From: Petrosia ficiformis
Lineage: Eukaryota; Porifera; Demospongiae; Haplosclerida; Petrosiidae
Reading direction: 5' to 3'
Assembly (NCBI GenBank): GCA_947044365.1
Contig: OX345639.1
Span: forward strand, 7,001,718 to 7,065,717
Length of the DNA: 64,000 nt
Made by a program: the position numbers and the translations under genes. Position 1 is the stretch's first letter. Every line of letters begins with the position of its first letter. Under the pieces are notes generated by a model. The model was given only the letters and a program-made list of their open reading frames with translations, was not told where the DNA came from and ran no database searches. Below are positions 18,405-33,000 of the stretch, one piece after another.

Positions 18405-21400
18405 ATGTCTTATCGTGGCCTCCTACCCACTCAAAGTGGGAAAACAGTAGATCTAAAGTCAACGTCTACGCCAAAGTCTTATTATCTTGGTCTTTTCCCT
18501 CATCATATTGTTCAAGAGATGACTGATGTACTAAGTCCTGCAAACAGGAGAGCAGCTATAAGTACCGTTCATCAGGTAATATTAGATTGTCAAAATGTGG
18601 AATTGCTGGTGGAGAGTCTACAAGAGATCATGAAACTGGTTACCATACCACTGAATGATTCAAATATCAAGATTGTTCTAATGGGGCTTGAAGTATTAAA
18701 CGACCTAGTTGATAAAGTTCCAGGACATTTATCTCCTTGTCTCTGTATACTCATACCAACTTACATGGCTAAGATTGGTAACAATAAATACGTAGTGAAA
18801 CAGGCAGGAATGAAATTATTGAAACATTTGATGGAAGCCATGAGCCCAATGCCAGTAATCGATGTGATAATGGATCATGGACTTTCTTACAAGCTATCTA
18901 AAATTCGCGAGGAGACATTGAACATTGTAATTGCCTCATTACTCGAATTCCCTGCTTCAGAGTTCAATCTTCTGTGTATTATTGAAAAGATTGCCCCACT
19001 ACTTGCAGACAACAAGCAGAAAGTGAGACAAGCTTGCCTTGAAACGTGTATGGTCTTAGCTTCAAAACTAGGCCCAGAGCATTTTCAGTCATTAGTCACT
19101 GCAGTAATTAGGGTAGAGAGTAAATTGCCAAGTAATGAGAAAAATTCACAGCTCAGTCTCATGTTAGCATTCCAAACAAGACTATCAAGGAAAGACCTAC
19201 CTCAGCTGAATGAAGATGGTCTTGTAGATCATGTTGTTAATGTGGCTAATGGTAAGAATGTTACCGGACTTGCAGGCATGGATGTAGACTGGATTCTTGC
19301 TGCTTCAAGTTCTGAGAAGAATAATTCACCTAGTGGTAAAGGAAGGAGCCATTCAACAAATGGACCTGGTCCACTTAAGAGTGCAGGAAAGAAATTGCCA
19401 TGGGACAAATCAAGCAAGGTATGTTTTGTGTGTGTGTGTGTGATAGGAAGTGTAATTTTAATATTACAATGATCAGTGTGGTATTGGAATTTTCATTATA
19501 CAATAAGTAAATTATTATCGTAAAGATACCATGAAATATCATGATATGAAGTGATATGTTGCATTTATCTTATGATAATTTATTTATCTAATCTTTTTGG
19601 TTTTTCAAAAATACAGTTAGCAGCACTGCGTTGTTGAAACAATCATGATAAGAAACCTCATGTTGTATAAAACTTTCCTTATTCAGGATTTATTTGTACT
19701 ATCTTTACCAAATAACAAATTATTGACACATTACTTGTAGTACGATGAAACTTCCAGTGCAATAACCACCAAGATCACCAATCAGTAAAATATCACCATA
19801 GTTGGTGAATTATTGAAATTATAGGGGATTCCTGGTTGCTATGGTAAACATATCTGTAATTAGCACTATAATAAGTGAGGTGATATAATTACTAATAATT
19901 ATTAGGGATATTATCATTAATTTCCACTCTAGACACAAGTACCTTGTACAAGCTATTCAAAGATGTATCTGCAACAATCTCAATCCAAACCAATGATAAT
20001 GCCTTCATCATCCTCTTCTTCAAACTACATGACTAACACTTCATCAAATAAAGGTTACTTAGAGATACATCATAATGGTAGTGATCACAGTGTTTCTAAT
20101 GACGTGTTTTCTGTAACATGGCCTCGTTCTAATGGTTATTACAGTTCTTTTATGAAGACAACAAAAAGACAGATATCAGTTGACACATCCTCTGTAGCAG
20201 GTATTTGTTCTTTAATTAGTGAACTACAGTGTGTACATGTGGTAGTCGTGACCTGAATTGTACATGTATATGTATATAAATTACTGACCAACAAACTAAT
20301 AGTTAATATTTTTAATATCTATACATGTGTAGTTTCATATTTACATCTCATACCATTGACTCAAGTCCCCAGAATGATGTAACTTCCTTAAGTACATCTA
20401 CAATCTTATGTGATCATGTTTGTGAAAATTGCTAGTTTTAAACTAAATAATTTAGATGAAATGCTTATTTTAATATTGGTTGTGTATAGGAAGCCATTGA
20501 AATCTTTATATAAGAAGCCTAATGTAGTAGATAAGATGGCCGATAAGAATTGCACCTTGAAACAGTTTGACTCCTGGATAGTCCTACCGGCCATTAAAAT
20601 AGTTACATGCTCTTCATTTCATCATTATACCTCAAACAGTTGATTCCACATGATCGCATAAAATGTATATTCCTGTGGAAAGGAATCATATTGATGATAT
20701 TCACATTGATTGTCCTTCAGTTCATTAAAATAATTAATATTAGTTTTGATTAGAATCTTATTCATAGTTGTTATGAACTTATCTCACATGAATCTACTAA
20801 ATTTTAATCAAAATGTAACCTATTTACAAATATATTTATAATCATTCCCATACATGTAATTGTATGTACAGTTGTACATCATGCATTATAATGATGGTGA
20901 ATATTTTCATTATGAATTTTAATATTAATAGGAGTTCCAACTCATTCGAGGTCTGGTACACTACCTGCAATTGGTCGACCTCTGTCAAAACCAATTGTTC
21001 GTAATCCACTCGCTTTTTGTCCTCATTCTCCTCCACCTCACAATTCACATCCTCATCCTGTCAACATTACCCTACCTTCAGAAATTGTGAAGCCCAGTAG
21101 TCCCACACAAATAGAAAAGGTATTTAGGATCTACATATTAAATTCTACTATAACAACAAAACTCTGTTAAACTATATAGAGTGATTACAAAATAGTAATT
21201 TATATGAGCTTTTTGGGTGTCCAGTATCCATATTACTCTAGTGTCTACATACCCTTTGTAGCCATTTCACTCTTGCCTGTAATATATCTGCATTATGCAA
21301 TGTGTTCGCAATGTGTTCAAAGGTGGGCTCTTCTTTATTATTGTTTTGGTTGTAGATGATTTGGGTACTATCCACCTTTGTGCTGTAGATGGTCAATAGT

Positions 21401-24400
21401 CAGTACTGGGCATACAATGCTAACATCTCTCATAGAGTCCATATAAGCTTTGAGAAGGGTAAGGTTCACCAAGCTTCACTGTCTAGTCTGCTTACATTGT
21501 ACATGTACCTCAAGAACAAATCTAACCAAACGTCTAACTGTTCTTTCATACATAACAGAAAATAAGACAGACAATCATTGCCTAACTCTGCCACACATTT
21601 TTAGGCCAAAAACTTTACTTCAATCTCGTAGGCCAGCCTGTCTGGCCTGTGAGACTACATATATGAAGGCATATGCAACTTAACAGAAAAGAGTTTATTA
21701 TAAAATTTAGCTTGGAAAGACAGATTGTAGCATTGAAAGTGCAATATATACATGTACAGACTAGCTGTGCATTTTGTACTAACAATCCAATTAACATTTT
21801 GTTGTACCATATTATGTTTTTAAAGTAATGTTTTGACCCATTAATGTTCTTTTTCAGAATTTTCTCGGAGGACAGGTTGAAGATGATCAGGAATATTTCA
21901 GTATTCCTGTGGATGATTCACTTTTGAACAGCAGCCTTTGTTCTTCACTCTCATCTCTATGTGCTTCAAGAGATCTACAATCTGCAGTGAATGAAAGAAA
22001 CAAAAGTGGGGTAAGTATTATTGTTAAACTGTATTCAGAGGAAAGAATCTATTTTACATATGTACATTACAGACTCAAACAGTGGATGTGGTAAGTCAAA
22101 TTCGTAAGAAGGCAGCTTCATGGAAGGCAGATATGCTTTCTGCTCATTGTTCAACTTCTACTTCACCTGTTGGCACTCCTCCTCTGCTCCATCAATCACA
22201 TACTGTAACTGGGTCAAATTCAAGTAGAACTCAATTAAGGTTTGTGCAAGTGAATATATGTTTTTTGTTCATAGTTTTATTTTGAATCTACATGTATATG
22301 CAGAGGTGTAAATAACAGTCAGATATCAGACAATTTCTGACAATTTAGCCTGTTTGTCTGAGCAAATCTCACTTTGTTTGGATATTTTGACCTAGCAAAA
22401 AAATAAATATGACAAAAAAGAGTGAAATTCAAAGGAATGCTCTCACAGGAATAGTAAACAATCTGTGGCACTTGTCAATACACGTAACTACATTCTTGCC
22501 CCAGAATTCAATTTTAAAATCTGATTGGTTGATTTTATGATGTGGTTGGAGTAATTAATAGCTTTGCTCTAAAAGTTGCAGTCAGACCAAAATTTGAAAG
22601 CATCTGATCAAAAATCATTGTGTTTAGACATGTTGTCCTTGCAAAATTATAGTCTTATTTCCACCTCTGTATACATGTATGTATGTAGTAAACTTCTATT
22701 TTGTTGTTACAGTACTCTATCTGCTCCTGTAACTCAAAGAAAAAATAGTCAGACTAAGTTACCAAAACCTATAAAACCAGTTTTTACTTCTCCGACTTAC
22801 CAAAAACAGTACCCTGTGCAAAATGAAAATGCTACTATTAATACTACATTCACAATATCAGAAGCTGGTTCTCACTTCAGTGATGATACTGAAGATACTG
22901 AAGACACTGTGACAACAAAAATGTCAGTTACAACCAATTTTCGGATGAGAAAACATTCAGGTGACACTACGTCTTACAGAAACTCTAAATTATTCAATTC
23001 TCCTCAACATGATCCTGTACATAAGCCAACACAGCAATCACTTGAAACACATGTTAATGATTTAGAACTGTGTCCTGAAAGTGTCAGCGAATATAGTTCT
23101 CATACTATGACATTTAGTAATTCAAAACGTCCAAGCCCTACATATGCTAAATTAAAGAAGACTCCTCCACATAAAAGTATCACTTCCCCACGCAAATCAA
23201 GTCAAAACTCCTCATCTGATTCAAACTATAGTAACTCCGCACCTGTCTATCGTGCAGGTTTCGATATTCCAAGTCAAACATACCAAGATGACTCTTTGGT
23301 TGAATTAGAACCTCATCCTAATCCAGAGTCAGCAATTAGAGAAATATTAGATGACTTATCTTCTAGTTCTGAGGAATGGGAGAAGAAATGTAATGGTCTG
23401 CTCACTGTGAGAAGACTAGCAGCTCATCATAAAGACATATTACTACCTCAAATGCAAACTGTGGTGTTAGCTGTGGAGAAACAGGTACACAAATAGTATC
23501 TTGTATGTGCAGATTCCAAAAGCATTATTTCAAAATCAGGAAACATTTGCAACTGACAGTTCAGCTTAGTTTTCTTAAAGTCAGGATTACCAGGGCTTTA
23601 CATTTAGGTTTCCACTAATTTTTTAATTATTTGGGTTTGTGCAGCTGTCAGAACTAAAGCTTTCAGTCTGCCAAATGCAAGCATTCAGTAGAATATTGCT
23701 GGTTTTCAGTGAGGCCCTGTAACACTAAAAACAATCATACACACTAGAGCATACAACAAACAAAGCAATGCAGTAGTTTGAGTTTAAAACAACAAAAATA
23801 AAATAATATATAATTTAATACAACTAAGCTATTAGAAAAAGACAAACATAAAAAGGAATATTAATAGCATTACAGGATATACTTAGTTGCAGTTATACCA
23901 TGTATGTGTATTGTGTTTCGTGTAATAACAATTAGTAAGTGTATACAATCATTCAGGTAAAGAACTTGCGGTCTCAAGTTGCAAGAGGTGCTATTGCTTG
24001 TTTTGGAGACATGTTTGCTTTCCTAGGCACAGATATGGAGCAGGTATTGAATGAAATAATATACATATACATGTACATGTATATACCAGCTAGAAGGACT
24101 ACATGTATAATAATTATGATAATGCATCTTTTTGTATATAATTAGCATTAACAGAAGTGTAAAGTCATGCACTGTTTTCTTGATCTGATTGTGCATTTCA
24201 AAGAATAATTTGTACATCCTTAACTCTTAAATTGCGTTAAAATTACAGCCAGTGTTTCTCCCAAAGAGTTGTCCTCCCTTCAATTTAATGTTGATGCTGA
24301 AAAACACTAATAGTCATTCCCATCAAAAACGTCCCAATTTGATGGGCACTCTTTCGTGGAGGCAGTGTGGCATAGTGGTTAGAGCTTGAGCCTCCTGATC

Positions 24401-27400
24401 AAATGGTCAGTGGTTCAAGTCCTGCTACAGTCATGCTGTTTCCTGGATAGAGAGTGTCTGTGGACTTCATTACAGATAGATGTTAACCAAATGTCATGTA
24501 CATGTACTACTGATGCACTCCTCCATCCTTAATATTTAAATACTGTACAGCAAAAACATTTTTGTTTGTATTTTTATTTTATAGTCACTTGATGTAATAG
24601 TGAAAGCACTTCTTCTTGTTGGAGCAAAGTCAAATATATTCTATAGAGAAGATGTAGAAAAAGCACTTAAAGAAATGCTTCTTAACATCAGTCTAGGCAA
24701 ATGTCTACTGGCATTAATTAATGGAGGCATGGATCACAATAGTACAGCAGTACGTAGACTGGTTTCTCAGAATGTTTGTTGTGCAGTAGAGGAATATGGA
24801 GCTACTAAGGTTTTAAGACTACCTCAAGATGTGTTGGAACGGACTTTGAATGCCATCGCTCATTTTTTATTTGATGCAGATGTAGGAGTAAGGTAAATAT
24901 TTCTTACTCTTTAGTTGTACTGTTCCACTGCTTTAGAATGAATTTACCCTTAGCATTCGTGGTTAATACTTAACATATCTTCTTAACAGAAACTATGATA
25001 TGGTATTTGAAAATATTACCTTTTGAGTATGCAGCCATCCCAAGCTTTTGCTGGATCATAACAATTGATTATATAATTATATAAATTACCTTCCCTCACA
25101 TGATTAACACTACAACACTGTAGGATTTTAAGTGATATTGAAAATTAAGTGTTATGATTATTACCCAAAGGTGATTATTGCAAATATTGTAGGTACTCAT
25201 GCGTACTGTCTATGATAGCAAAATATAAGCTCATTTTTTAAGAGATGACACTATTCTTAATCTTTGTTTTGAGAGCATATGGCTCGAGATTAAGGGTATT
25301 TTCAACTGCATACATTATAACGTTTTTGTGTATTAACCATTATTTAATTATTTTGCTATTGCAGTGATATAGCCACACCAAAATCATGCCATGCTCAATA
25401 ATTATAATAATATTGCAATGTTGAATTATTGCCCAACAATACAACACGAGCATTATTCTGAACTCTCCAATTCTACATTGTTTATACATGTTTATATCTA
25501 TAATAATCCATCCACACTGTTATTATATTATATACACTATTCATATTTGCTACAGATATCATGCAAGAAAAGCATTACATTCATTTCAGTCATATCATGA
25601 GTTTGAACACATTGCAGCAAGATTATTACCAACACACCTTTTAAATAAAGTTAGAGTCACATTGGAGAGCCTCAGAATCAAGGTATTGACAATACATTGT
25701 TCATTTTCTGTGGCAGTGCTACATATAATTACTTCGTTGAGCATACATGTATACATGTATAATATTTTTTTGAAACAAGATAATAGAAAAGTAATGGCTG
25801 ACTTTCTCAGGTCTGAAACCCAATAGCATATTATATTTACATGCGTATCAATTTTTGTTTATCCATTATTCTCACATTTTAAAGGCTTTTAGCAACCTTG
25901 GAGAACTGTTGGAATGATTACATGGTTTTAGCTAGAACACCTGCTAATTCCAGTTTACATAAGCCACAAACAGCTTTCTTAATTTCTTTCTGCTAGTTTG
26001 TACACTAGTGTAGATTTTAAGCTCACATTCTTTTACATTAATTGACCAAACCCCCTGGAACAATGCAACTTCATTAACTACGTATGCAATGCGCATGTGA
26101 CATATACATGTAAACATTAACCCTGTCAAAAGCAAATTTTGGGATGGCCCTGCAGCCCATACAAGTTAAATTTTTGTTCATTATCTGTGACTTGTAAATA
26201 TGTGTGTGATTTACATGTATGTTGTTAAATAGTTTTGTAGTTACAATCCCTATACCTACATGTACCTACAAGTTGTTATTTTGTGTCATGCAGAGCATGC
26301 AATACTGTATATATATATATATATATATACAGTACATGTACACAAATCTTTACAATTATAGGGTATTGGTAAACCTCCTCCTGAATTCAACTCCGCTAAA
26401 ACAACTCGCCTTCCAGTAAATAATAGTCACCCATTTTCAGCTGCACACTATCCAGGTTCTAGCTACTCATCTTCTAGCACAAATGACACTGATCACTCAA
26501 AGTTAAAGAAAAGAAGAACCTCTGCTCAGTTAACTGACGTAGGTAGCCCCCTTGTGACTGAAATTCCTCTACCTGATGGTTTGCTGGCCAAAATGACAGC
26601 TAATGATTGGAAGGAAAGACAGGAAGCTATTTCTGAACTAGAGTCATTCATAATGTCATACCAAATCGGGCTAGGTTTCAATATAATCAAAGTAAAGAAT
26701 TTGCATAATACATTATTATGTATAAGTATATAACTACATGTACAGTTTGTATATACATGTATATCCAGCAAGCACTTGAATGTTTGTACTTGAAAGCATT
26801 TTTGGAGTGTTGGAGGTGTTTTCAAGCATTTATCATGCACCCAGCACTTGTGCTTGTACCTAAAAACTCTATAATATTAGTGGATTAAAGCACCTTATAA
26901 GCACGTTTTAAGCATAAACACGTGTCTGGTAAATAATTATGTCTAGTCCTCAAAGGTAAGAGATTATTTAGGATGAAGGAGATTACACCTTCAATAATTA
27001 ACCTAATGAAACAGAAATTATAAGTGAAAAGTCATCTTCAACTCTGTTGATGATCCTGTACAAGTCAATAGTTTTTAGCAAATAATTATTATTATTAATT
27101 CCCACTTTAATATTGTCTGCAAAAAAGGGGCAGCAGTTGTGCTTGAAGCACTTTTAAAACTAAACTTTAAATGGTAATATGATTTGGATTTGTCTAAGCA
27201 GTTTCCTTCTTGTTTGTATCTACAGGTATTTGATGTCTTCAACCAAAGACTGAATGATAAGAATAGCAAAGTCAATCTCTATGCTCTAGAAGCCTTCCAA
27301 CGGTTCGTCCCAATTCTAGGTCATCAACTTCAACCTGTGATTTCAACTCTGGTTGAGGCCTTAGCAAGGACTGTTGCTTCGCGTTATCCAGCAATACATA

Positions 27401-29777
27401 CTGCTGCTCTTAATGCAATTGATGCATTGATTAACAGTGTTGGTAAGCATGAACAAAATCAAAAACAGTAATTAATGTAAATTTCATTGTTGTAAAATGT
27501 ATAGTAATTGACTAAATTAAGGTGGGTTTCAGACATGCAATTTTACTTACTGAAGTAGCCTTTGTTTTTTTTTACAAATACAGACATGATTAAAATACTT
27601 TAATTCACTAATGGTGCAGAACTCTCACCATTTTATAGTTTTCATTGTGAGTTTGGCTAACACAACACACACATTCACACATGCATAAAGGCTTGTAGAT
27701 TAACAAATGCCCACCTTACTTAAGAAACCACATAGATGTATAAAAATTGCATGAGTTTTCTAGACAGAGAATTTGGATCTTTCATGATCCAATAGGAGTG
27801 ACCCCCTTTTGTATATTTAGTGCTTCAAAAGTAATCATGTACATGTATTAATTAACTGATGTATTGATAAACAGGACTCTTCACCATATCTGATAGAGAA
27901 TGGAGAGTAGGGAACTTGGGATCCCACTATATATATCTTTAACCACAATTTCTGGTTCCCCAAGACCAGACTTTCTGTATTGACTACTCCAAATTTTAAC
28001 AAGGCATCAAAATATTGTACATTGTAATGTAGTTAGGAATCTTTATAATTTATGTTGTACATGTATATGTACCTAGGAATGTGCCTAAATACTAGTGCTT
28101 AAATCACTGAAATATGTGGGCGACCATTTTTTTTTTCTGTGCTACTGTAACTCTCTGATATGAATTTCAACATAATTACGATACATTCATTTCAGGAGAC
28201 GAATAACATGTTTTACAACCATTCCAGTCAATTATTTTTCTACCTACAGATAGTACACTATTGCTTCCTTCTTTTTCTTCTGCTGCTGAGAATGGAAATG
28301 CAAGAGTACAACCAATTATGCTTAGAAAACTAGCAGGTAATGATATTAATGTATGTAGTTACAGTGTAGTTCACAAGCCAATTCAGACATGGGGTCAATT
28401 ACAATGCAATGTAGTATAATATTATTACTATTACTATTACATGTACCTTAAAAATCAGTACATTACTATTAATATTACCTCCTAAGTCAATGTAATATAT
28501 TATTATTACTATCACCTTAAAAATCCGTAGATTACTATCACTATGACTGCCCAAGTTAGTGTTACAGTTATGGATTAATTACATGTACTATTGCATTGAA
28601 ATTCTGTCATTTTGAACTACATATGTAAATGACCATTGCATTTAATGTTCATGAGTTTCTCAAAAACAGAATCAGTAAGTCTGCACCTTTCTGGCCAGAA
28701 AAATTTCCCTCCAACACTAAAAAGTGTCTCTAATGGCCCTACTATAATGAACGTACTACTTAAGGCCAATTACAATTACTACTACTATTACCTCAACATT
28801 GGGATTTTATATTACTACTATATACTAATACGTATTACTTGACTGTCTATTACTATTGCTAATACCATTACCTCAGTTTTTTAATTACCTATAACTATTA
28901 CTATTACTATTACCTTGGAAATATGTAATCTTTAATATTACTACTATTACCCCATGTCTGCAAGGCACAGTGTTTGCTCTAAAGGGTGTTTATGTGTTCC
29001 TGGACGCCTAAAGTTGAGTGCTGGATGCGCCTAAAATTGCTCATTTTATTACTGAAAGGTGTTCAGCTTTTTCAACAAATTAGTAATAGTAATGGTTTGT
29101 TATTGTATGGTACCTATAAAATAGAGTGAAAACCAAACTTGATTACTTATGAATATTAATGAGATGCCTACCCTACAGCAAACGCTGGCAAGGCATACAC
29201 ATCATTTGAAGTAAGACAAGATTGTGGCTAATGTACATTATGGAAAGGCCCTAGCCCATTCACTTGTATTAGGAGCTTATGAGCAGCGAAGCTGTGAAGG
29301 AACATCAACCATAGAACACAGACTGTCTAATTTTATTCACCATATTAGGAATGTTTTGTGGGTAATGCTGTACCAAGTACTTAACAGTGCAAACAAACAA
29401 TTAGACAGTCTGAGATTTCAGGAAGTATTGCAGTTGGATGCTCCTTTGCAGCTTTGCCACTCATAAGCTTCTGCTCGTGTAATGCTTTTCTCATTCTGTG
29501 TATTTAACTATACCCATGTTGCTTCTCCTCATCAGGTATCATACCAAGTGTTTATCAACAGAAGCCTGCATTGGTGCAACGCTTAGGTCTTCCAGTTTTA
29601 TGGAAAATGTTAGCATCAAGATCCCCTGCTACCGGTGAAGCAAAGTCTGCACTTCTCACTCTATGTGAAACTTTATATGAGTGTATGGGTCCAGCACTGG
29701 AGGCTAGTGCAGTACAATTAGATCCTAGTCAACAAAAAAGATTAAGAGAACTGCTTTGCAGTTTAACAATGAGATGA
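18405..29777 (+). CDS. TOGARAM1: TOGARAM (crescerin) TOG-domain protein of ciliary microtubules
   Basis: Crescerins bind tubulin through TOG (HEAT-repeat) domains and regulate axonemal microtubules in cilia. Thirteen exons join in frame to 1319 residues: 18405-19418, 19933-20200, 20932-21119, 21858-22010, 22073-22239, 22713-23484, 23957-24043, 24585-24892, 25556-25682, 26362-26691, 27226-27442, 28250-28336, 29536-29777. The first TOG (about residues 25-280, starting YYLGLFPHHIVQEM) matches vertebrate TOG2 and is followed by the family segments DVDWILAA and KKLPWD. A Ser/Pro-rich linker follows. TOG3 (about 810-1030) has VKNLRSQVARGAIACFGDMF and SLINGG-like LALINGGMDH. TOG4 (about 1100-1319) has DWKERQEAI and NSKVNLYALEAF. 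The vertebrate TOG1 domain is absent. It could equally be called TOGARAM2-like; one ancestral gene is likely. The exact start is uncertain. Confidence 0.93.
24358..24480 (+). repeat. tRNA-derived SINE-like sequence in TOGARAM intron 7
   Basis: GTGTGGCATAGTGGTTAGAGC is a box A-like promoter and GGTTCAAGTCC (24413-24423) a perfect box B, 46 bp apart, as in Pol III tRNA promoters. The acceptor stem does not close (GGCAGTG with CTACAGTC), so it is not a tRNA gene. A non-tRNA tail follows. The layout is that of a tRNA-derived SINE head. Confidence 0.6.
25130..25385 (-). repeat. Dispersed repeat family C, copy 3 (TOGARAM intron 8), inverted
   Basis: The reverse complement carries the same block order as 2465-2745. 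On this strand: GTGATTATTGCAAATATT, TATGATAGCAAAATATAAGC, TTTTGAGAGCATATGGCTCGAGATTA, ACTGCATACATTATAACG and CACACCAAAA. Related words also occur at 53335-53425. Confidence 0.65.
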
Positions 29778-30090
29778 TGAATTTTAATAAGCTAATTAAT
29801 ACAACTCTACTTAATATTTGTCACTGTTTTGAACCATAATTTTTTAAACTACTTAACTGTTTTAATATTGATACATATGTCATGTTAAACATGCATTTTT
29901 AATTCATTCATTTTCTGATCAGATATCTCGTGTTAAACTGAACACAGCGATACACATCATCCTCACTGTCGGGCCACAGTAAAATATCCTTGAACAAATA
30001 TTACGTTTCAAATAATTATACTGATTTTTACATAAAAGTATCAATTAAAAAATTTATAATATTTCTGTACTATAATGTGTATAGTTTGTA
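29778..30090. other. Convergent 3' ends of TOGARAM and DEGS
   Basis: 313 bp between two stop codons facing each other. AT-rich, with 3' untranslated sequence expected for both genes. Nothing else recognised. Confidence 0.5.
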
Positions 30091-33000
30091 CTATTTCACT
30101 TCTGAACAAACAGCATTCATTGTCGTTTGAAAACATCCCTCATTTCCTTTCCAGTCTTTATCAGGGCCATGCATTTTAAACCCTACCCATTCCAGATCCT
30201 TCATTGGATACACAGATGGTGTATCAACCTTCAAAAAAGGATTTTTCCTTTTCCGTTCCCCAAACAAATCATCATACTCTCTTTTTACTCGTGCATAAGG
30301 CCCAATGTCTTTATGCATTAAGAATTCCCATATTACTCTTAAATAAGAATCATGCTGTGGTAGTGATTCATAGAATTCAGCAGCAATTCTTGTGACTTCA
30401 GGGAGTCGAGAGCCAGGTATATATGGGAAATCATGATGTTCCATATGATATCCAACATTAAAAGTAATTTTATTCCAAATACCATAGTAGGAGTATGTTT
30501 CATAACCTCTATCAAACATGTAATGTTCACTAATAAAGTGAGCAGCCATTGGATGGAGGCCCATGCTTATTATTGTTCCACCGATGAAATAGAAAAGTCC
30601 TTTAATACCACAGAAGTAGTATATCATGGCATCAAACAATAATTGGACTACGTAATTCAAAATCTCTAGTTTTGTTAGCAATTTTGGTTTTACAACTGCA
30701 GGCCTTAATGCATAGAAAAGTGGTTGTAAAAACAGCCAAAGAATTTTGAGTGGTATATTTTGAAAGAATGTTCCTTCCCATTTGGTCGGCAGGTCTGTGT
30801 CCCAGTTATCACTACCAAGATATCGATGGTGTTCAACATGATACTTTTTAAATGCTATCGACATTGGTATACCAATAGGCAAATTAGCCCACATGCCAAA
30901 TAATCTATTTGACACTGGATAATAGTTACCAAAAATCACATTATGTGAAATGTCATGAATGGCAAGGGTAAGTGAGTGATTAATGACTCCTCCGAGACAA
31001 TAGGCAAAAAGTAGAGTCCACCACATTGACAGTCGAGAAATATAATAGCAAGATATAATTTGGAACAATACCATAGCAGAAACTATGTACTTGAGATGTG
31101 GATCTGGACCCATTAGTTTCTTAATCTCAGGATATTTTTCTGTTGGGAAAAATAAAGGAATAATGTATTGTGCTATTTCTATTTCACATGCATCTATAAT
31201 TACATCAATACATGAATTATACACATGTGGTTTTCATTGAACAAACACTCAAGTTAGAAGATTATAATTACTATAGCCTCGTTTTGATTAACTATAGTCT
31301 TGTTTGATGAACTATGCTGTAAAAATTGGTTTTGTACCAATAATTTTGATGTTAAAGTTATTATAATGAACTTATTAGAATACTTTAGATATTGTATCAT
31401 CCCACCTTTGTTGCAAAACTTTTGGCATAGTACCATCATGACGTTGTCTGCAACGAGGGTGGGATGGTTACTATGTTATACATTTTGGTGATCCCCATGT
31501 AAATTCTTTCATGTAAAAAAAAAACCTTATTAGCTAAACAAATATTTGTCTGGTACTGGGTATGCAAACAAATCAATTCACTAATAAATGGGGTAAAGGA
31601 AATTTGTTCTGGGTGTGGCCTTAATTATAACACAGCTTCTATTGTATACTTGGAGTAGTAATGCACCGATAATCGAATCAGTAATCAGTAATCAGTATTA
31701 GTCACTATTGGCCATTATTTCTAGCATCGGTATCAGTTATTTCTGAAAGATGTAACTGATATTGTAATATGTGTACTAATAATGTCATTTCTTGTGATTA
31801 TAATATCATTAATTACTTTTATGATACTCATAATTATTGAGAAAATGCTCATTTAGATATACAACAGGATGTCAAGGTGATTTCTATTTAATGGCTGAAG
31901 GTATGCAGCAAAATATTTACTACCTCTTTGACTGTGGGACTCCAATGGTAACAGCAACATAATATTCTTTATATTATGTTGCTGTTACCATTGGAGTGTG
32001 CACAAAAACTATTATTCTTACATTCCAGAGTAGAGAAAATTATACAGATTATGAAAAAAAAACGCAATACCATCATGTGATATACATGCCTCCATGGTCA
32101 TGGAACGAAATCGAATGTTACATCACCCATTTTTGAAATCCCATTGACAAATGATCACAATCACCTGAAAGCATGACTCAATGTAGCACTCAACAAAGAA
32201 TTATTTAATCATTGCAAATGTCTCCTTCAAATGATTACAAATATGTACATTAGTACTAATGACAACGATGTCAGCCACATGCTAGCGCAATTGCATCCAT
32301 ATGTGTCTAATTATACCAAAATGATGAGTCAGAGACAGAATGAATATTGATGATTTCGATTAAATCTAGTGGAACCGAAAGTGTGGTAACTGATGCATTT
32401 TTTGATTTTCTCTACGTATTAAAGTTTTGTACAGCCCAATCTGTTGAATATTTTGTAGTAGTTAAAGGCTTTGTATTGACAATTCTGCTATCTTCACACT
32501 CTAGATTAGTCTAACAGGCCAGTCTGTTCATTGAAACCAAATTTATTAAACAAATTATTATTAGGTGTGAACGTAGTGGGTGGGAGATGAGAAAAAAAAG
32601 TCTGCTGAAATGTCATTGGTAAGTGTGCACCAAAACGTATACTATTAATATTCATAATTTCACAATTTATGATCCACAAAGCCTACATAGCATTCATAAC
32701 TAATTGTTTGCCCGTGAAATAATATTTTGCCTTCAAGGAACAGAGAATCTGGCTCACAAGACTAACTCTAGATCTGCTTTGAGAGCTCTTTTAGCCATGT
32801 TCAATTGACACAAATGATTCTAATACACAATGTTTGTAGCTATAATATACAAATGTCTCTTAGGCACTGTTTTGTATTAATTACTTAGCTAGAAAACAGT
32901 TATATAATGCTTATAATGGATTCTAAGCCTGCACATTCAGGCATGCCCCTTCCTGCTAGGGCTTCTATTCTGTTACAAACCGTTTGCATATTATATAACT

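Noticed and set aside
29224..29466. 80-codon frame in TOGARAM intron 12
   Set aside because: Exons 12 and 13 join directly in the family-conserved frame, so this segment is not part of TOGARAM; no relation to any known protein seen.
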